Of a DNA stretch of 64,000 nt, positions 17,348-26,327 are shown one piece after another; positions within the stretch are counted from its first letter, which is position 1, and each line of letters starts with the position of its first letter. The stretch lies in assembly GCF_965248315.1 (NCBI RefSeq), contig NZ_CBDFIX010000002.1, positions 310,001-374,000 of the forward strand, in the 5' to 3' direction. This DNA is from Ulvibacterium sp965248315. GTDB lineage: Bacteria; Bacteroidota; Bacteroidia; Flavobacteriales; Flavobacteriaceae. The notes beneath the pieces were generated by a model, which was given only the letters and a program-made list of their open reading frames with translations, was not told the DNA's origin and made no database searches. Made by a program: the position numbers and the translations under genes.

Positions 17348-18962
17348 AAAAGGCATATCGCTGTGGCCCTCCTCGCCGTATTTCCTCACTCGCATGGGAC
17401 TCAAATTTCTTGAAGTTTTCACGGAATGCATTCGTTAATTTAAAAGCGGTCTTGTAATAGGCTTCGTCATTATTCCAGGTTGCACGAGGGCTGAGAACGC
17501 TGGTAGGAACCCCCGGACATCGTCTTGGTTGTGCCACACCGAACACAGAATGGATGTGATAAGTATCATAGGTATACAACCCCAAATCACCGTTTAAAAC
17601 AGCATGAATCATGGCCCGGGTATATTTTAATTTCATCCGCGTACCCACACCGTAGGATCCACCGGTCCATCCCGTATTCACCAACCAAACGTTTACACCG
17701 GCCTCCGTCATTTTCCTACTTAACATTTCGGCATATTTTGCCGGATGCAAGGGCATAAAGGGAGCCCCAAAACAAGCAGAAAAGGAGGGGATAGGTTCTA
17801 CCACACCAGCTTCGGTTCCGGCTACCTTGGCGGTATATCCAGAAATGAAGTGATATGCCGCCTGGCTAGGGGTCAGTTTTGAAATAGGTGGAAGTACACC
17901 AAAAGCATCCGCTGTTAAAAAAAAGATGTTCTTGGGGTTATGGCCGATGGATGGCCGCTGAACATTTTCAATATGATACAGGGGATAGCTCACACGGGTG
18001 TTCTGTGTAATGGAAACATCCGAAAAATCTACTTCTCCCTTATCATTCATAACCACATTTTCCAGGATTGCTCCTTTTTTAATGGCTCCAAAGATTTCCG
18101 GTTCACTTTCTTGAGAAAGATCAATTACCTTGGCATAGCATCCTCCTTCAAAATTGAACACGGCATTTTCATTATTCCAACCATGTTCATCGTCACCGAT
18201 CAATTTTCGGGTGGCATCTGTGGACAAGGTCGTCTTCCCGGTTCCCGATAGCCCAAAGAAAATAGCGGTATCCCTCTTTTTTCCAACATTGGCAGAACAG
18301 TGCATGGGTAACGTATTCTTATATACTGGAAGTATAAAATTGAGCGCAGAAAAAATTCCTTTCTTAATCTCTCCTGTGTAACCCGTTCCTCCTATTAAAG
18401 CAATTTTTCGGGAAAAATTCAATATAGCAAAGTTGTGTTGTCGCGTACCATCTTCTTCTGCAATAGCCCTAAATCCCGGTGCATTGATTACCGTCCATTG
18501 CGGTTCAAAATTCTTCAATTCCTCCTGGGTAGGTCGGATGAACATATTATATACAAACTGGTTGGACCATGGATATTCCGTAATTACCCGAATATCCATT
18601 CGGTAGTTGGCATCGGCGCACGCATAGCAATCGCGCACGTAGAGTTCCTTGTGGTTCAAATAAGCGATGACCTTATTGTAGAGCTTATCAAAAGCGGAAG
18701 ATTCAAAAGGCATATTGATACCACCCCACCAAATTTTATCCGAAGTGATACTGTCCTTTACGATGAATCGATCGTTGGGCGACCTTCCCGTAAACTCCCC
18801 GGTGTTTACCGCCAAAGCTCCCGATGAGGCTTCCCTTCCCATATTCTTGTCCAAGGCAATCCTATGAAGACTTGAAGGGCTTAGCTGATATTTTATGTTA
18901 GTATGGGTAATTCCATAATTTTTAAGGGAAATAGATGCTGAATTAAGTTTCGACATATCCAT
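17346..18962 (-). CDS. pckA: Phosphoenolpyruvate carboxykinase (ATP)
   Basis: 538 residues, the usual length. Key segments are FTGRSPNDRFIVKD near the N-terminus, the substrate-site NMFIRP, the kinase P-loop GLSGTGKTTLS with the following metal-binding LIGDDEHGW, and the C-terminal TGYTAKVAGTEAG. It converts oxaloacetate to PEP and CO2 for gluconeogenesis. Two in-frame ATGs are 6 nt apart (18962 and 18956) and either may be used. The DUF423 gene lies 30 nt upstream on the same strand and may be co-transcribed. Bicarbonate supply for the reverse reaction could link it to SbtA elsewhere in the window, though this is speculation. Confidence 0.97.
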   Translation of the reverse strand: MDMSKLNSASISLKNYGITHTNIKYQLSPSSLHRIALDKNMGREASSGALAVNTGEFTGRSPNDRFIVKDSITSDKIWWGGINMPFESSAFDKLYNKVIAYLNHKELYVRDCYACADANYRMDIRVITEYPWSNQFVYNMFIRPTQEELKNFEPQWTVINAPGFRAIAEEDGTRQHNFAILNFSRKIALIGGTGYTGEIKKGIFSALNFILPVYKNTLPMHCSANVGKKRDTAIFFGLSGTGKTTLSTDATRKLIGDDEHGWNNENAVFNFEGGCYAKVIDLSQESEPEIFGAIKKGAILENVVMNDKGEVDFSDVSITQNTRVSYPLYHIENVQRPSIGHNPKNIFFLTADAFGVLPPISKLTPSQAAYHFISGYTAKVAGTEAGVVEPIPSFSACFGAPFMPLHPAKYAEMLSRKMTEAGVNVWLVNTGWTGGSYGVGTRMKLKYTRAMIHAVLNGDLGLYTYDTYHIHSVFGVAQPRRCPGVPTSVLSPRATWNNDEAYYKTAFKLTNAFRENFKKFESHASEEIRRGGPQRYAF

Positions 18963-18992
18963 TCAAACCAATATTTTATTATTAAAAGTCGT

Positions 18993-19394
18993 CTATTTTA
19001 AACTCTTGAAACCGTGATAGCCCAAAAGTATCCACCCCAAAATAAAAAAGGTGCCGCCTATCGGGGTCAAAAATGCAATCGCCTTAAAATCAAAACTTGT
19101 TAAACTGTTTGTTGCCAGGGCATATATAGAGAAGGAAAATAGAATAACTCCTATAAGGACACAATAAAACACCCATTTCTTCTTTTGCTCCGGAATCTTA
19201 TATACATTCGCTAATATCAATAAAAAAAGAGCGTGGTACATTTGATATTTTACCCCGGTCTCAAAAGTTTTGATGGCATTAACATCCACTAACTTTCCCA
19301 GACCATGTGCCCCAAAGGCGCCCAGTAGCACCGTGAGTAATCCTAAAACCGCTCCCGTTAAAAAAATTGTTCTGTTCATAACTTCATTAGTCAT
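18993..19394 (-). CDS. DUF423 membrane protein
   Basis: 133 residues with four hydrophobic helices and the family segment LLGAFGAHGLGK near the N-terminus, plus FETGVKYQMYHALFLL and LTPIGGTFFILGW. It matches the DUF423 (YgdD-like) inner-membrane family, whose function is unknown. A second ATG at 19379 is a possible start. A TAGTTTTG -7 box lies about 50 nt upstream on the minus strand (19444-19451), so it probably starts the transcript that includes pckA or is transcribed alone. Confidence 0.85.
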   Translation of the reverse strand: MTNEVMNRTIFLTGAVLGLLTVLLGAFGAHGLGKLVDVNAIKTFETGVKYQMYHALFLLILANVYKIPEQKKKWVFYCVLIGVILFSFSIYALATNSLTSFDFKAIAFLTPIGGTFFILGWILLGYHGFKSLK

Positions 19395-19443
19395 TTTTTT
19401 TATAAATGTAACAAATTGATACCTTAGTATTTCGTTCCAATTG

Positions 19444-19451
19444 CAAAACTA
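19444..19451 (-). promoter_or_regulatory. -7 promoter box TAGTTTTG for the DUF423 gene
   Basis: Exact TAnnTTTG match on the minus strand in the divergent region between the DUF423 and saccharopine dehydrogenase genes. Confidence 0.45.
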
Positions 19452-19465
19452 ACGATGTAAAACCT

Positions 19466-20839
19466 ATGTTGCGAAAAATATTGATTATCGGTGCGGGAAA
19501 ATCCACTGCCTTTCTTTTGGACTACCTTTTGGAAAAAGCGGTCTCCCAAAAGTTACATATCACCATTGGTGACCTGAACCCTGATAGCATTTCCAAATCT
19601 GTAAAGGAACATCCTTCCTGTACCATAATACAACTCGATATTTTCAGGGAAGACGATAGAAAAAGGGTCATAGAAGATTCTGATATTGTAGTTTCCATGC
19701 TCCCCGCTCGCATGCATAACAATGTGGCCAAGGATTGTCTCGCCTTTGGAAAACATTTGGTAACGGCCTCCTATATTAGTCCGGAAATTCGGGAGTTGCA
19801 TAAAAAGGTTAAGGAAAAGGGCTTGGTCTTCATGAACGAAATAGGCCTAGATCCAGGAATAGATCATATGAGTGCTATGCAAGTCATAGATCGAATTAGG
19901 CAAAAAGGAGGAAAAATGTTATTGTTCGAATCCTTTACCGGAGGGTTGGTAGCACCGGAGAGCGATACCAATCTCTGGAACTACAAGTTTACCTGGAATC
20001 CGAGAAATGTAGTATTGGCCGGACAAGGTGGCGCGGCGAAATTCATCCAAGAAGGTACGTACAAATATATTCCTTATCATAAACTTTTTAGACGAACGGA
20101 GTTCTTTGAGATAGAAGGGTACGGGCGTTTTGAAGGTTATGCCAACCGGGATTCCCTGGATTATCGGAAAGCCTATGGACTGGAAGATGTACTAACCCTC
20201 TATAGAGGTACTATGCGCAGGGTGGGATTTTCCAAAGCATGGAACATGTTCGTTCAGTTAGGAATGACCGACGATAGCTATACCATAGAAAACTCCAAAG
20301 GCATGTCCTATCGCGAATTTGTTAATCTGTTTCTACCTTATTCTCCGACAGATTCAGTGGAGCTTAAATTACGGCATTATTTAAAGATAGATCAGGATGA
20401 TAGCATTTGGGGGAAATTATTGGAGTTGGATTTTTTTAGTGCGAAAAAGACCATCTCCCTGAAGAATGCAACTCCCGCACAGGTGCTTCAAAAAATTCTG
20501 GAAGATAGTTGGACCTTGACCAAAGACGACAAGGATATGATCGTTATGTACCATAAATTTGGCTATGAGCTATCTGGAAAAAAGCGACAAATAGATGCCA
20601 ACATGGTGGTAATCGGAGAAAATCATAGTCACACCGCAATGGCCAAAACAGTGGGGCTTCCCGTAGCTATAGCCACACTTTTGATATTGAACAAAGAAAT
20701 AAAGACCCCAGGGGTACAGATTCCTATTAGCAAGGAAATCTATGAACCCATTCTTTCTGAACTCAGCACATTAGGTGTCATTTTTAAGGAATTTGAGGTG
20801 CCCTACCTAGGGTACAATCCGGATTCCGTGGCAAGTTAG
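19466..20839 (+). CDS. Saccharopine dehydrogenase family protein (glutamate-forming type)
   Basis: 457 residues. The N-terminal Rossmann motif is ILIIGAGKSTAFLLDYLL, with MNEIGLDPGIDHMSA and a substrate-binding GG-containing segment (FTGGLVAPESDTNLWNYKFTWNPRN) typical of LYS9-like saccharopine reductases. The C-terminal domain closes with a glycine-rich segment and the GVIFKEFEVPYLGYNPD end. The expected reaction converts saccharopine to glutamate and aminoadipate semialdehyde in lysine degradation. A partner lysine-ketoglutarate reductase is not in the window. An Lrp-type regulator follows, consistent with amino-acid control. Confidence 0.87.
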   Translation: MLRKILIIGAGKSTAFLLDYLLEKAVSQKLHITIGDLNPDSISKSVKEHPSCTIIQLDIFREDDRKRVIEDSDIVVSMLPARMHNNVAKDCLAFGKHLVTASYISPEIRELHKKVKEKGLVFMNEIGLDPGIDHMSAMQVIDRIRQKGGKMLLFESFTGGLVAPESDTNLWNYKFTWNPRNVVLAGQGGAAKFIQEGTYKYIPYHKLFRRTEFFEIEGYGRFEGYANRDSLDYRKAYGLEDVLTLYRGTMRRVGFSKAWNMFVQLGMTDDSYTIENSKGMSYREFVNLFLPYSPTDSVELKLRHYLKIDQDDSIWGKLLELDFFSAKKTISLKNATPAQVLQKILEDSWTLTKDDKDMIVMYHKFGYELSGKKRQIDANMVVIGENHSHTAMAKTVGLPVAIATLLILNKEIKTPGVQIPISKEIYEPILSELSTLGVIFKEFEVPYLGYNPDSVAS

Positions 20840-20964
20840 GGCTTCTGCCTTTTGATGATTTATCCATAGCATTACTTTCTCTTTTTTGTAGAAGATTAAA
20901 TGCTTCAGGAGGTTATCTATTTATACAGGTTTCGTAATTTTATCTTCAAATTGAAACATATATC

Positions 20965-21435
20965 ATGAAATCCAATAACGAAAAAGTGAAAATAGACGGT
21001 ATCGACAAGAAAATTCTAAGATTTCTTATGCAAGATGCTCGCAAACCCATTTTAGAAATTGCGCGAAATATTGGTATTTCCGGTGCTGCCATACACCAAC
21101 GACTACGGAAATTGGAGGCTTCCAAACTATTGGCGGGATCTAAATTTGTCATCAATCCCAAAGTTATGGGGTACACCACCATGGCCTACATTGGTATATA
21201 TTTGGACAAGGCGATGAGCAATCCGGTAGCTGTTAAACAATTAGAAAAAATACCGGAAGTTTTGGAATGTCATTATACTACAGGAAACTGGTCCATCCTC
21301 ATAAAGGTACTTTGCCGGGACAATGAACATTTAATGTATGTTCTCAATAGGGAAATACAACGAATTGAAGGTGTCTCAAGAACGGAAACCTTTATTTCCT
21401 TGGCTCAACAAATCGACCGGCAAATTTCGATTTAA
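20965..21435 (+). CDS. Lrp/AsnC family transcriptional regulator
   Basis: 156 residues. An N-terminal winged helix-turn-helix (GIDKKILRFLMQDARKPI...GAAIHQRLRKLEASKLL) is followed by the RAM ligand-binding domain (VLECHYTTGNWSILIKVLCRD). These proteins sense amino acids and control their metabolism. Its place 125 nt after the saccharopine dehydrogenase gene suggests lysine or another amino acid as effector. The 3' end overlaps the convergent acetyltransferase gene by 4 bp. Confidence 0.92.
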   Translation: MKSNNEKVKIDGIDKKILRFLMQDARKPILEIARNIGISGAAIHQRLRKLEASKLLAGSKFVINPKVMGYTTMAYIGIYLDKAMSNPVAVKQLEKIPEVLECHYTTGNWSILIKVLCRDNEHLMYVLNREIQRIEGVSRTETFISLAQQIDRQISI

Positions 21436-21863
21436 TATTTAAATTCGATAAGTACAATGGGCTCTTTCTCTGGAATACCTCCAGCCGCCAAATATGCCTT
21501 TTGAGCTGCAATGTTAGATTTTTCTGTTGCCACCCAAGCTTCCTTGCACCCTAATTTGCGACCGTATTCCACCAAAAAACTTGCCAATTTACGGCCGATA
21601 CCCTTATTCTGAAATTCGTCCAAAACCGAAACTTCATTAACAAAAAGATGAGGGTCTTTATCGGGATGAACATAATGCAATCCCGAGGCCATCCCTACTA
21701 CTACCTCTCCCGAACAGGCCAAGACCAAATGATGTCTTTTGTCCTCCAAAAATTCAATGGTGCGATTTGGTTTGATAGGATAGTCGAACAACCGATCTCC
21801 AACGCTTTCCAGAGCAGGTAAATCATCAATTGTGGCGAGTCGTATGGTTATATTATCTTCCAT
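21432..21863 (-). CDS. GNAT family N-acetyltransferase
   Basis: 143 residues from the ATG at 21863. The acetyl-CoA pyrophosphate loop is seen as FQNKGIGRKLASFLVEYGRKLG (Q/RxxGxG/A), preceded by the beta strand LFVNEVSVLDE, and followed by WVATEKSNIAAQKAYLAAGG. The substrate is unknown. An in-frame ATG at 21896 would place the start inside a terminator hairpin and is rejected. Confidence 0.87.
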   Translation of the reverse strand: MEDNITIRLATIDDLPALESVGDRLFDYPIKPNRTIEFLEDKRHHLVLACSGEVVVGMASGLHYVHPDKDPHLFVNEVSVLDEFQNKGIGRKLASFLVEYGRKLGCKEAWVATEKSNIAAQKAYLAAGGIPEKEPIVLIEFKY

Positions 21864-21875
21864 AATCCTTTGTAT

Positions 21876-21911
21876 AAAAAAACCTGCCAAGTTCATTGTA
21901 CAAGGCAGGTT
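21876..21911 (-). terminator. Rho-independent terminator of the zinc peptidase gene
   Basis: Read on the minus strand: arms AACCTGCC and GGCAGGTT with a 15-nt loop, running into a T tract. It lies 27 nt after the stop at 21938. Confidence 0.9.
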
Positions 21912-21937
21912 CTTATTTTTAAATTATCCCATGGAAA

Positions 21938-22633
21938 TCAATCCCTGCCACCAAAAACTTGTAATCCCCAGTAGACCAATGTAGCCAGGGAACCAAGAGC
22001 GGCTACCAAATATGTACGGGCCGCCCACTTTAGGGCATCTTCGGAACCTTTATATTCCTGTTGAGTAACCATATTCTTTTGTCGTAACCATACCAAAGCC
22101 CTTTTACTGGCATCGTACTCCACAGGCAAGGTAACAAAACTGAACAATGTGGCCATAGCCATCATAACCAATCCAGCTACGGCAACCCAGTATCCGAGGC
22201 CCACTCCAGCAGCTGCACCTAACATTAAACCTCCGAAAACCACCCACATGGACATGCCGGAGGTAACACTGACTACGGGAACCAATTGAGAACGCAACGT
22301 CAACCACTCATAGGCCTGGGCATGTTGCACCGCATGGCCACATTCATGTGCGGCGACAGCGGCTGCCGCAGCATTGCGTTGGCTATAGACCCCTTCGCTT
22401 AAATTAACGGTTTTGTTCTTTGGGTTGTAATGATCGGTAAGCATGCCGGCGGTTGAGATTACCTTTACATCACGGATACCATGATCCGCCAACATTTTTT
22501 CTGCGATCTCCGCCCCACTCATTCCATTCTGCAAGTGCACTTTGGAGTAGTGCTTGAACTTGCTTTTAAGTTTTGCACTTACCAACCAGCTTACCAAAGC
22601 AATGGCTCCAATTAATATATAATATCCCATCAT
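21938..22633 (-). CDS. Membrane zinc metallopeptidase, YugP-like
   Basis: 231 residues. A helix at the N-terminus (MMGYYILIGAIALVSWLVSA) is followed by a soluble part with SGAEIAEKMLADHGI and the zinc motif HECGH (in AAHECGHAVQH), then two or three transmembrane helices with PVEYDASKRAL, all typical of the Zn_peptidase_2 (PF04298) family. The substrate is unknown; membrane-protein quality control is a reasonable guess. Two consecutive ATGs open the gene. It is monocistronic, with its own terminator. Confidence 0.92.
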   Translation of the reverse strand: MMGYYILIGAIALVSWLVSAKLKSKFKHYSKVHLQNGMSGAEIAEKMLADHGIRDVKVISTAGMLTDHYNPKNKTVNLSEGVYSQRNAAAAAVAAHECGHAVQHAQAYEWLTLRSQLVPVVSVTSGMSMWVVFGGLMLGAAAGVGLGYWVAVAGLVMMAMATLFSFVTLPVEYDASKRALVWLRQKNMVTQQEYKGSEDALKWAARTYLVAALGSLATLVYWGLQVFGGRD

Positions 22634-22792
22634 AACCTTTCAATTTTAAATATTTGTATTAAAGTTAAAAAGATTCCCCTATTCACGGAAATGACTTTTT
22701 TCTTTATTGAGCAAAAACCCCGCCAAGATACCCAAAAGGTGTTATGGACATGGACTGGGTGACAAATCCTGACAAAATGTACGCTAAATTGA

Positions 22793-23053
22793 TTACTTGT
22801 GTTGTATTTTCAACAAAACCACCAAAAATGCCAAAACCACTGTAATCCCATTCGCCAGCATTATAGAAATGCTATCTAGGTAAATGCCATAGATAAACCA
22901 AAGCACGGTACCTAGTATGATAACCAAGTACATGGATAGGGAAACGTCCTTGGTGGATTTATATCGCCATGCTTTATAAACTTGTGGCACAAAGGCAGAT
23001 GTTGTACAAGTGGCCGCAACAAGTCCAATGATTTCAATATGATTCATGGTCAT
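22793..23053 (-). CDS. SemiSWEET-type sugar transporter
   Basis: 86 residues forming three transmembrane helices, one MtN3/PQ-loop triple-helix bundle. The PQ motif is visible (TTSAFVPQVYKAWRYKSTKDVS), with the helix 2 segment LGTVLWFIYGIYLDS. It would work as a dimer for facilitated mono- or disaccharide transport across the inner membrane. The second ATG at 23047 is an alternative start. It lies 61 nt after leuS on the same strand. Confidence 0.92.
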   Translation of the reverse strand: MTMNHIEIIGLVAATCTTSAFVPQVYKAWRYKSTKDVSLSMYLVIILGTVLWFIYGIYLDSISIMLANGITVVLAFLVVLLKIQHK

Positions 23054-23114
23054 TTTTATAACAAATTCAGATGGAATGATCCATGAATAAAGGATTCAGT
23101 ACAAAAGCATTTCC

Positions 23115-26100
23115 TTATCCCACGATATTCACAATCTTTCCAGGTACTACGATGACTTTTTTTGGCGTACGGCCCTGCAATTGATGTTGCGTCTTTTCAT
23201 GGGACATCACCATTTTCTCAATTTCTTCCTTTCCCATATCCAGAGGTAGTTCCAAGGTAAAGCGCATTTTCCCGTTAAAGGAAATGGGATATTCCTTACT
23301 ACTCTCCACTAAATAGTGCTCTTCAAATTTTGGAAATGGTGCATAGCAAATGGTTTCGGTATGGCCCAGTCCATGCCAAAGCTCCTCTGCTATATGCGGG
23401 GCATAGGGCGATATCAAAATGGCCAGCGGTTCCAAGATTTTACGGCTTGTACATTTTTGGGACGAAAGTTCATTAACGCAGATCATAAAGGTAGAGACCG
23501 AAGTATTGAAGCTAAAGTTCTCGATATCCTCTTCTACTTTTTTGATGGTTTTATGAAGGGTCTTTAGGTTTTCCTTGGAAGGTTCACTGTCCGAAACCGA
23601 AAATGTACCTTCAGTACCGGAATGGTACAACCGCCACAATTTCTTTAAAAAGGAATGTACCCCGGTAATCCCTGCCGTATTCCAAGGTTTGGATTGTTCC
23701 AAGGGGCCCAAAAACATTTCGTATAGGCGAAGGCTATCCGCACCATATTCCTCACAGATTTCATCGGGATTGACTACATTGTATTTCGACTTGGACATTT
23801 TTTCAACTTCCCTAAAGACCTCAAAACTTCCATCTTCTTCATAAACAAATTGAGCATTTTTTAATTCTTCGTGCCTCTTATCTTTTTTGAATTTTTCAAC
23901 ATTTAAAACATCGGATGTTGATACTTGATCTATATCTACTCTCCTAGTCCTAACAGGAAATATATCTCTCATCCAGTCTATCGAAACTAAACCTAGCTTT
24001 TCAACCTTATTTTTTAAGTCGTTATAAACCGATAATATTTTATCGAATGTTTCTCCATCAATTCCATAGAGTTCAAGGTATCTATTCTTTTCTTTACTAG
24101 TCTTCCACCACAAATCCGACAGTATATTAAGATACTTTTTTATGAATCTAGCTCTGGATTTACTTAGAATCAAGTTCCCATAACCAGTACCAACATGGAC
24201 TTCACCTTTATCCAAATACATTCCTGCATAAACATAAACAAAAGCACTTGTTCCGGTAATCATCCCCTGATTGATCAATTTCTTGGCATATTCATCCACA
24301 GGCACCAATCCCTTGTCGAACATAAACTTCTGCCAAAACCGGGAGTACAGTAAATGACCTGTAGCATGTTCACTTCCTCCAATATATAGATCCACATCTT
24401 GCCAGTAGTTGATCGCTTCCTGAGAAAAAATTTCATCGCTATTAAGTGGATCCATATAACGGTTAAAGTACTGGGAGCTCCCGGCCCAACCCGGCATGGT
24501 ATTTAGTTCCAACGGAAATACGGCTTTATGGTCAATTAAATCATTTCCGACCACTGTATTGGTCTTCATATTCCAGGCCCAATCAACAGCATTGCCCAAA
24601 GGCGGCTCCCCAGTTTCCGTGGGGAGGTATTTTTCTACTTCAGGCAATTCCAAGGGGAGGTATTTTTCTCCGATTATTTGAGGAATCCCTTCTGCATCAT
24701 AATAGACCGGAAAAGGTTCTCCCCAATACCGCTGACGGCTAAAAACGGCATCACGCAATCGATAATTCACTTTGCCCTTCCCCGCTCCGATTTTTTCAAG
24801 TTCCGCAATGATTTTCTTGGTCGCCTTGGTGTAGCTTAGTCCGTTGAGAAAATCCGAATTGGCAATAATGGTCTTTTCCTTATCGGCAAAGGCCTCCTCC
24901 GAGATGTCCACACCTTCAAAAATATTGGGAATAGGAATGCCAAAATGCTTTGCAAAGTCATAATCGCGTTGATCCCCGCAAGGTACGGACATCACAGCTC
25001 CGGTTCCATAACCGGCCAGTACATAGTCCCCAATCCAAACGGGAATAGGCTCCTTGGTAAAGGGATGTTCGGCAAAGGCTCCCGTGAAAGCCCCGGTAAT
25101 GGATTTAACATCTGCCATCCGATCGCGTTCAGAGCGTTTGGCCGTAGCCTCCACATAGGCTTCCACTTCAGCTTTTTGTTCCAGAGTGGTTATTTTGGAT
25201 ACCAATTCATGTTCAGGTGCCAAGGTCATAAAGCTCGCCCCAAAAATGGTGTCAGGTCTTGTAGTAAAAACTTCAATAAAATTTTCACCCTTCACAGTTT
25301 CAGATTCAGGGTTTAAAGCGCTATCCAATGTTGGACCTTTAACTTTGAATTTTACACTCGCACCTTCCGATCGCCCAATCCAATTGGTTTGCGAATCCTT
25401 AAGGGGCTGTGGCCAATCAATTTTTTCAAGTCCATCCAACAATCGTTGGGCATAGGCAGTGATGCGCATACTCCACTGCGTCATCTTTTTTCGGATAACG
25501 GGGTGACCTCCTCGTTCCGAAACTCCATTTACGATTTCATCGTTGGCTAGAACAGTTCCCAAAGCTGGACACCAGTTGACCTCGGTATCCGCTAAATACG
25601 TCAGTCTATATTTGAGTAGTATTTCCTGTTTTTCCTTGGATGTAAAAGCGGCCCAATCCGATGCCGAAAATTGAGGGGTGTCCTCATCACAAGATGCGTT
25701 CACGTTCGTATTGCCGTCCTTTTCAAATGATGCGATCAAATTGGCAATATCTTCAGCCTTATCCGTGTCTGTATTGTACCATGAATTAAACAACCGAGTA
25801 AAAATCCATTGTGTCCATTTGTAATACTTAGGATCCGAAGTGCGTACTTCCCGGCTCCAATCAAAAGAGAAACCCAGTTTGTCCAATTGCTCCCTATATC
25901 GCTTAATGTTGGTTTCTGTGGTTATTGCCGGATGCTGCCCGGTCTGGATGGCATACTGCTCCGCAGGCAACCCAAAGGAGTCATAGCCCATAGGGTGCAG
26001 AACATTAAACCCTTTGTGACGCTTATACCGCGCATAAATATCACTGGCGATATAACCTAAGGGATGACCAACATGCAATCCTGAGCCCGAAGGATAAGGA

Positions 26101-26216
26101 AACATATCCAAAACATAGAACTTTTCTTTTTCAGAATCACCCTTGGCCTTAAAGGTTCCGTGTTTCGCCCAATATCCCTGCCACTTGGCCTCAATTTCCT
26201 TGAAATTGTATTTCAT
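23115..26216 (-). CDS. leuS: Leucyl-tRNA synthetase with an unusual insertion before KMSKS
   Basis: 1033 residues, clearly longer than I expect for this phylum (about 920-950). The HIGH motif is HVGH (near residue 49), the CP1 editing domain has its Thr-rich and GTGAVMSVPCGDQRDY segments, and the KMSKS motif is exact (near residue 805). Between FVYVYAG and VDIDQVSTSDVLNVEKF, where relatives have a short linker, there are about 75 extra residues rich in Lys, Leu and Tyr (about residues 680-756, nucleotides about 23950-24180). The DNA there is visibly AT-richer than its surroundings. The insertion is in frame and the rest of the enzyme is intact, so the protein is probably functional. Confidence 0.96.
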   Translation of the reverse strand: MKYNFKEIEAKWQGYWAKHGTFKAKGDSEKEKFYVLDMFPYPSGSGLHVGHPLGYIASDIYARYKRHKGFNVLHPMGYDSFGLPAEQYAIQTGQHPAITTETNIKRYREQLDKLGFSFDWSREVRTSDPKYYKWTQWIFTRLFNSWYNTDTDKAEDIANLIASFEKDGNTNVNASCDEDTPQFSASDWAAFTSKEKQEILLKYRLTYLADTEVNWCPALGTVLANDEIVNGVSERGGHPVIRKKMTQWSMRITAYAQRLLDGLEKIDWPQPLKDSQTNWIGRSEGASVKFKVKGPTLDSALNPESETVKGENFIEVFTTRPDTIFGASFMTLAPEHELVSKITTLEQKAEVEAYVEATAKRSERDRMADVKSITGAFTGAFAEHPFTKEPIPVWIGDYVLAGYGTGAVMSVPCGDQRDYDFAKHFGIPIPNIFEGVDISEEAFADKEKTIIANSDFLNGLSYTKATKKIIAELEKIGAGKGKVNYRLRDAVFSRQRYWGEPFPVYYDAEGIPQIIGEKYLPLELPEVEKYLPTETGEPPLGNAVDWAWNMKTNTVVGNDLIDHKAVFPLELNTMPGWAGSSQYFNRYMDPLNSDEIFSQEAINYWQDVDLYIGGSEHATGHLLYSRFWQKFMFDKGLVPVDEYAKKLINQGMITGTSAFVYVYAGMYLDKGEVHVGTGYGNLILSKSRARFIKKYLNILSDLWWKTSKEKNRYLELYGIDGETFDKILSVYNDLKNKVEKLGLVSIDWMRDIFPVRTRRVDIDQVSTSDVLNVEKFKKDKRHEELKNAQFVYEEDGSFEVFREVEKMSKSKYNVVNPDEICEEYGADSLRLYEMFLGPLEQSKPWNTAGITGVHSFLKKLWRLYHSGTEGTFSVSDSEPSKENLKTLHKTIKKVEEDIENFSFNTSVSTFMICVNELSSQKCTSRKILEPLAILISPYAPHIAEELWHGLGHTETICYAPFPKFEEHYLVESSKEYPISFNGKMRFTLELPLDMGKEEIEKMVMSHEKTQHQLQGRTPKKVIVVPGKIVNIVG

Positions 26217-26227
26217 ATTTCAGTTTT

Positions 26228-26260
26228 AGACCTGTCAAGTTATAGAAACCTAACAGGTCT
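26228..26260 (-). promoter_or_regulatory. Leader hairpin in the leuS 5' region
   Basis: Perfect 8-bp inverted repeat AGACCTGT/ACAGGTCT with a 17-nt loop, 12-44 nt upstream of the leuS ATG and downstream of its -7 box, so it would be in the leader RNA. There is no T run after it. It could be a regulatory stem or a dispersed repeat remnant. Confidence 0.45.
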
Positions 26261-26272
26261 GATGTGTATGGG

Positions 26273-26280
26273 CAAAAATA
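26273..26280 (-). promoter_or_regulatory. -7 promoter box TATTTTTG for leuS
   Basis: Exact TAnnTTTG match on the minus strand, 56 nt upstream of the leuS start codon. Confidence 0.5.
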
Positions 26281-26327
26281 AGTTTATTCAATTTACTTTC
26301 CTATTTTTACACCATTGATAAATAGCT

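Noticed and set aside
21864..21896. Longer N-terminus for the GNAT acetyltransferase
   Set aside because: The extra codons lie in the terminator hairpin of the upstream peptidase gene.
26217..26327. T-box riboswitch for leuS
   Set aside because: The leader is far too short, lacks T-box motifs, and T-boxes are mainly Gram-positive.
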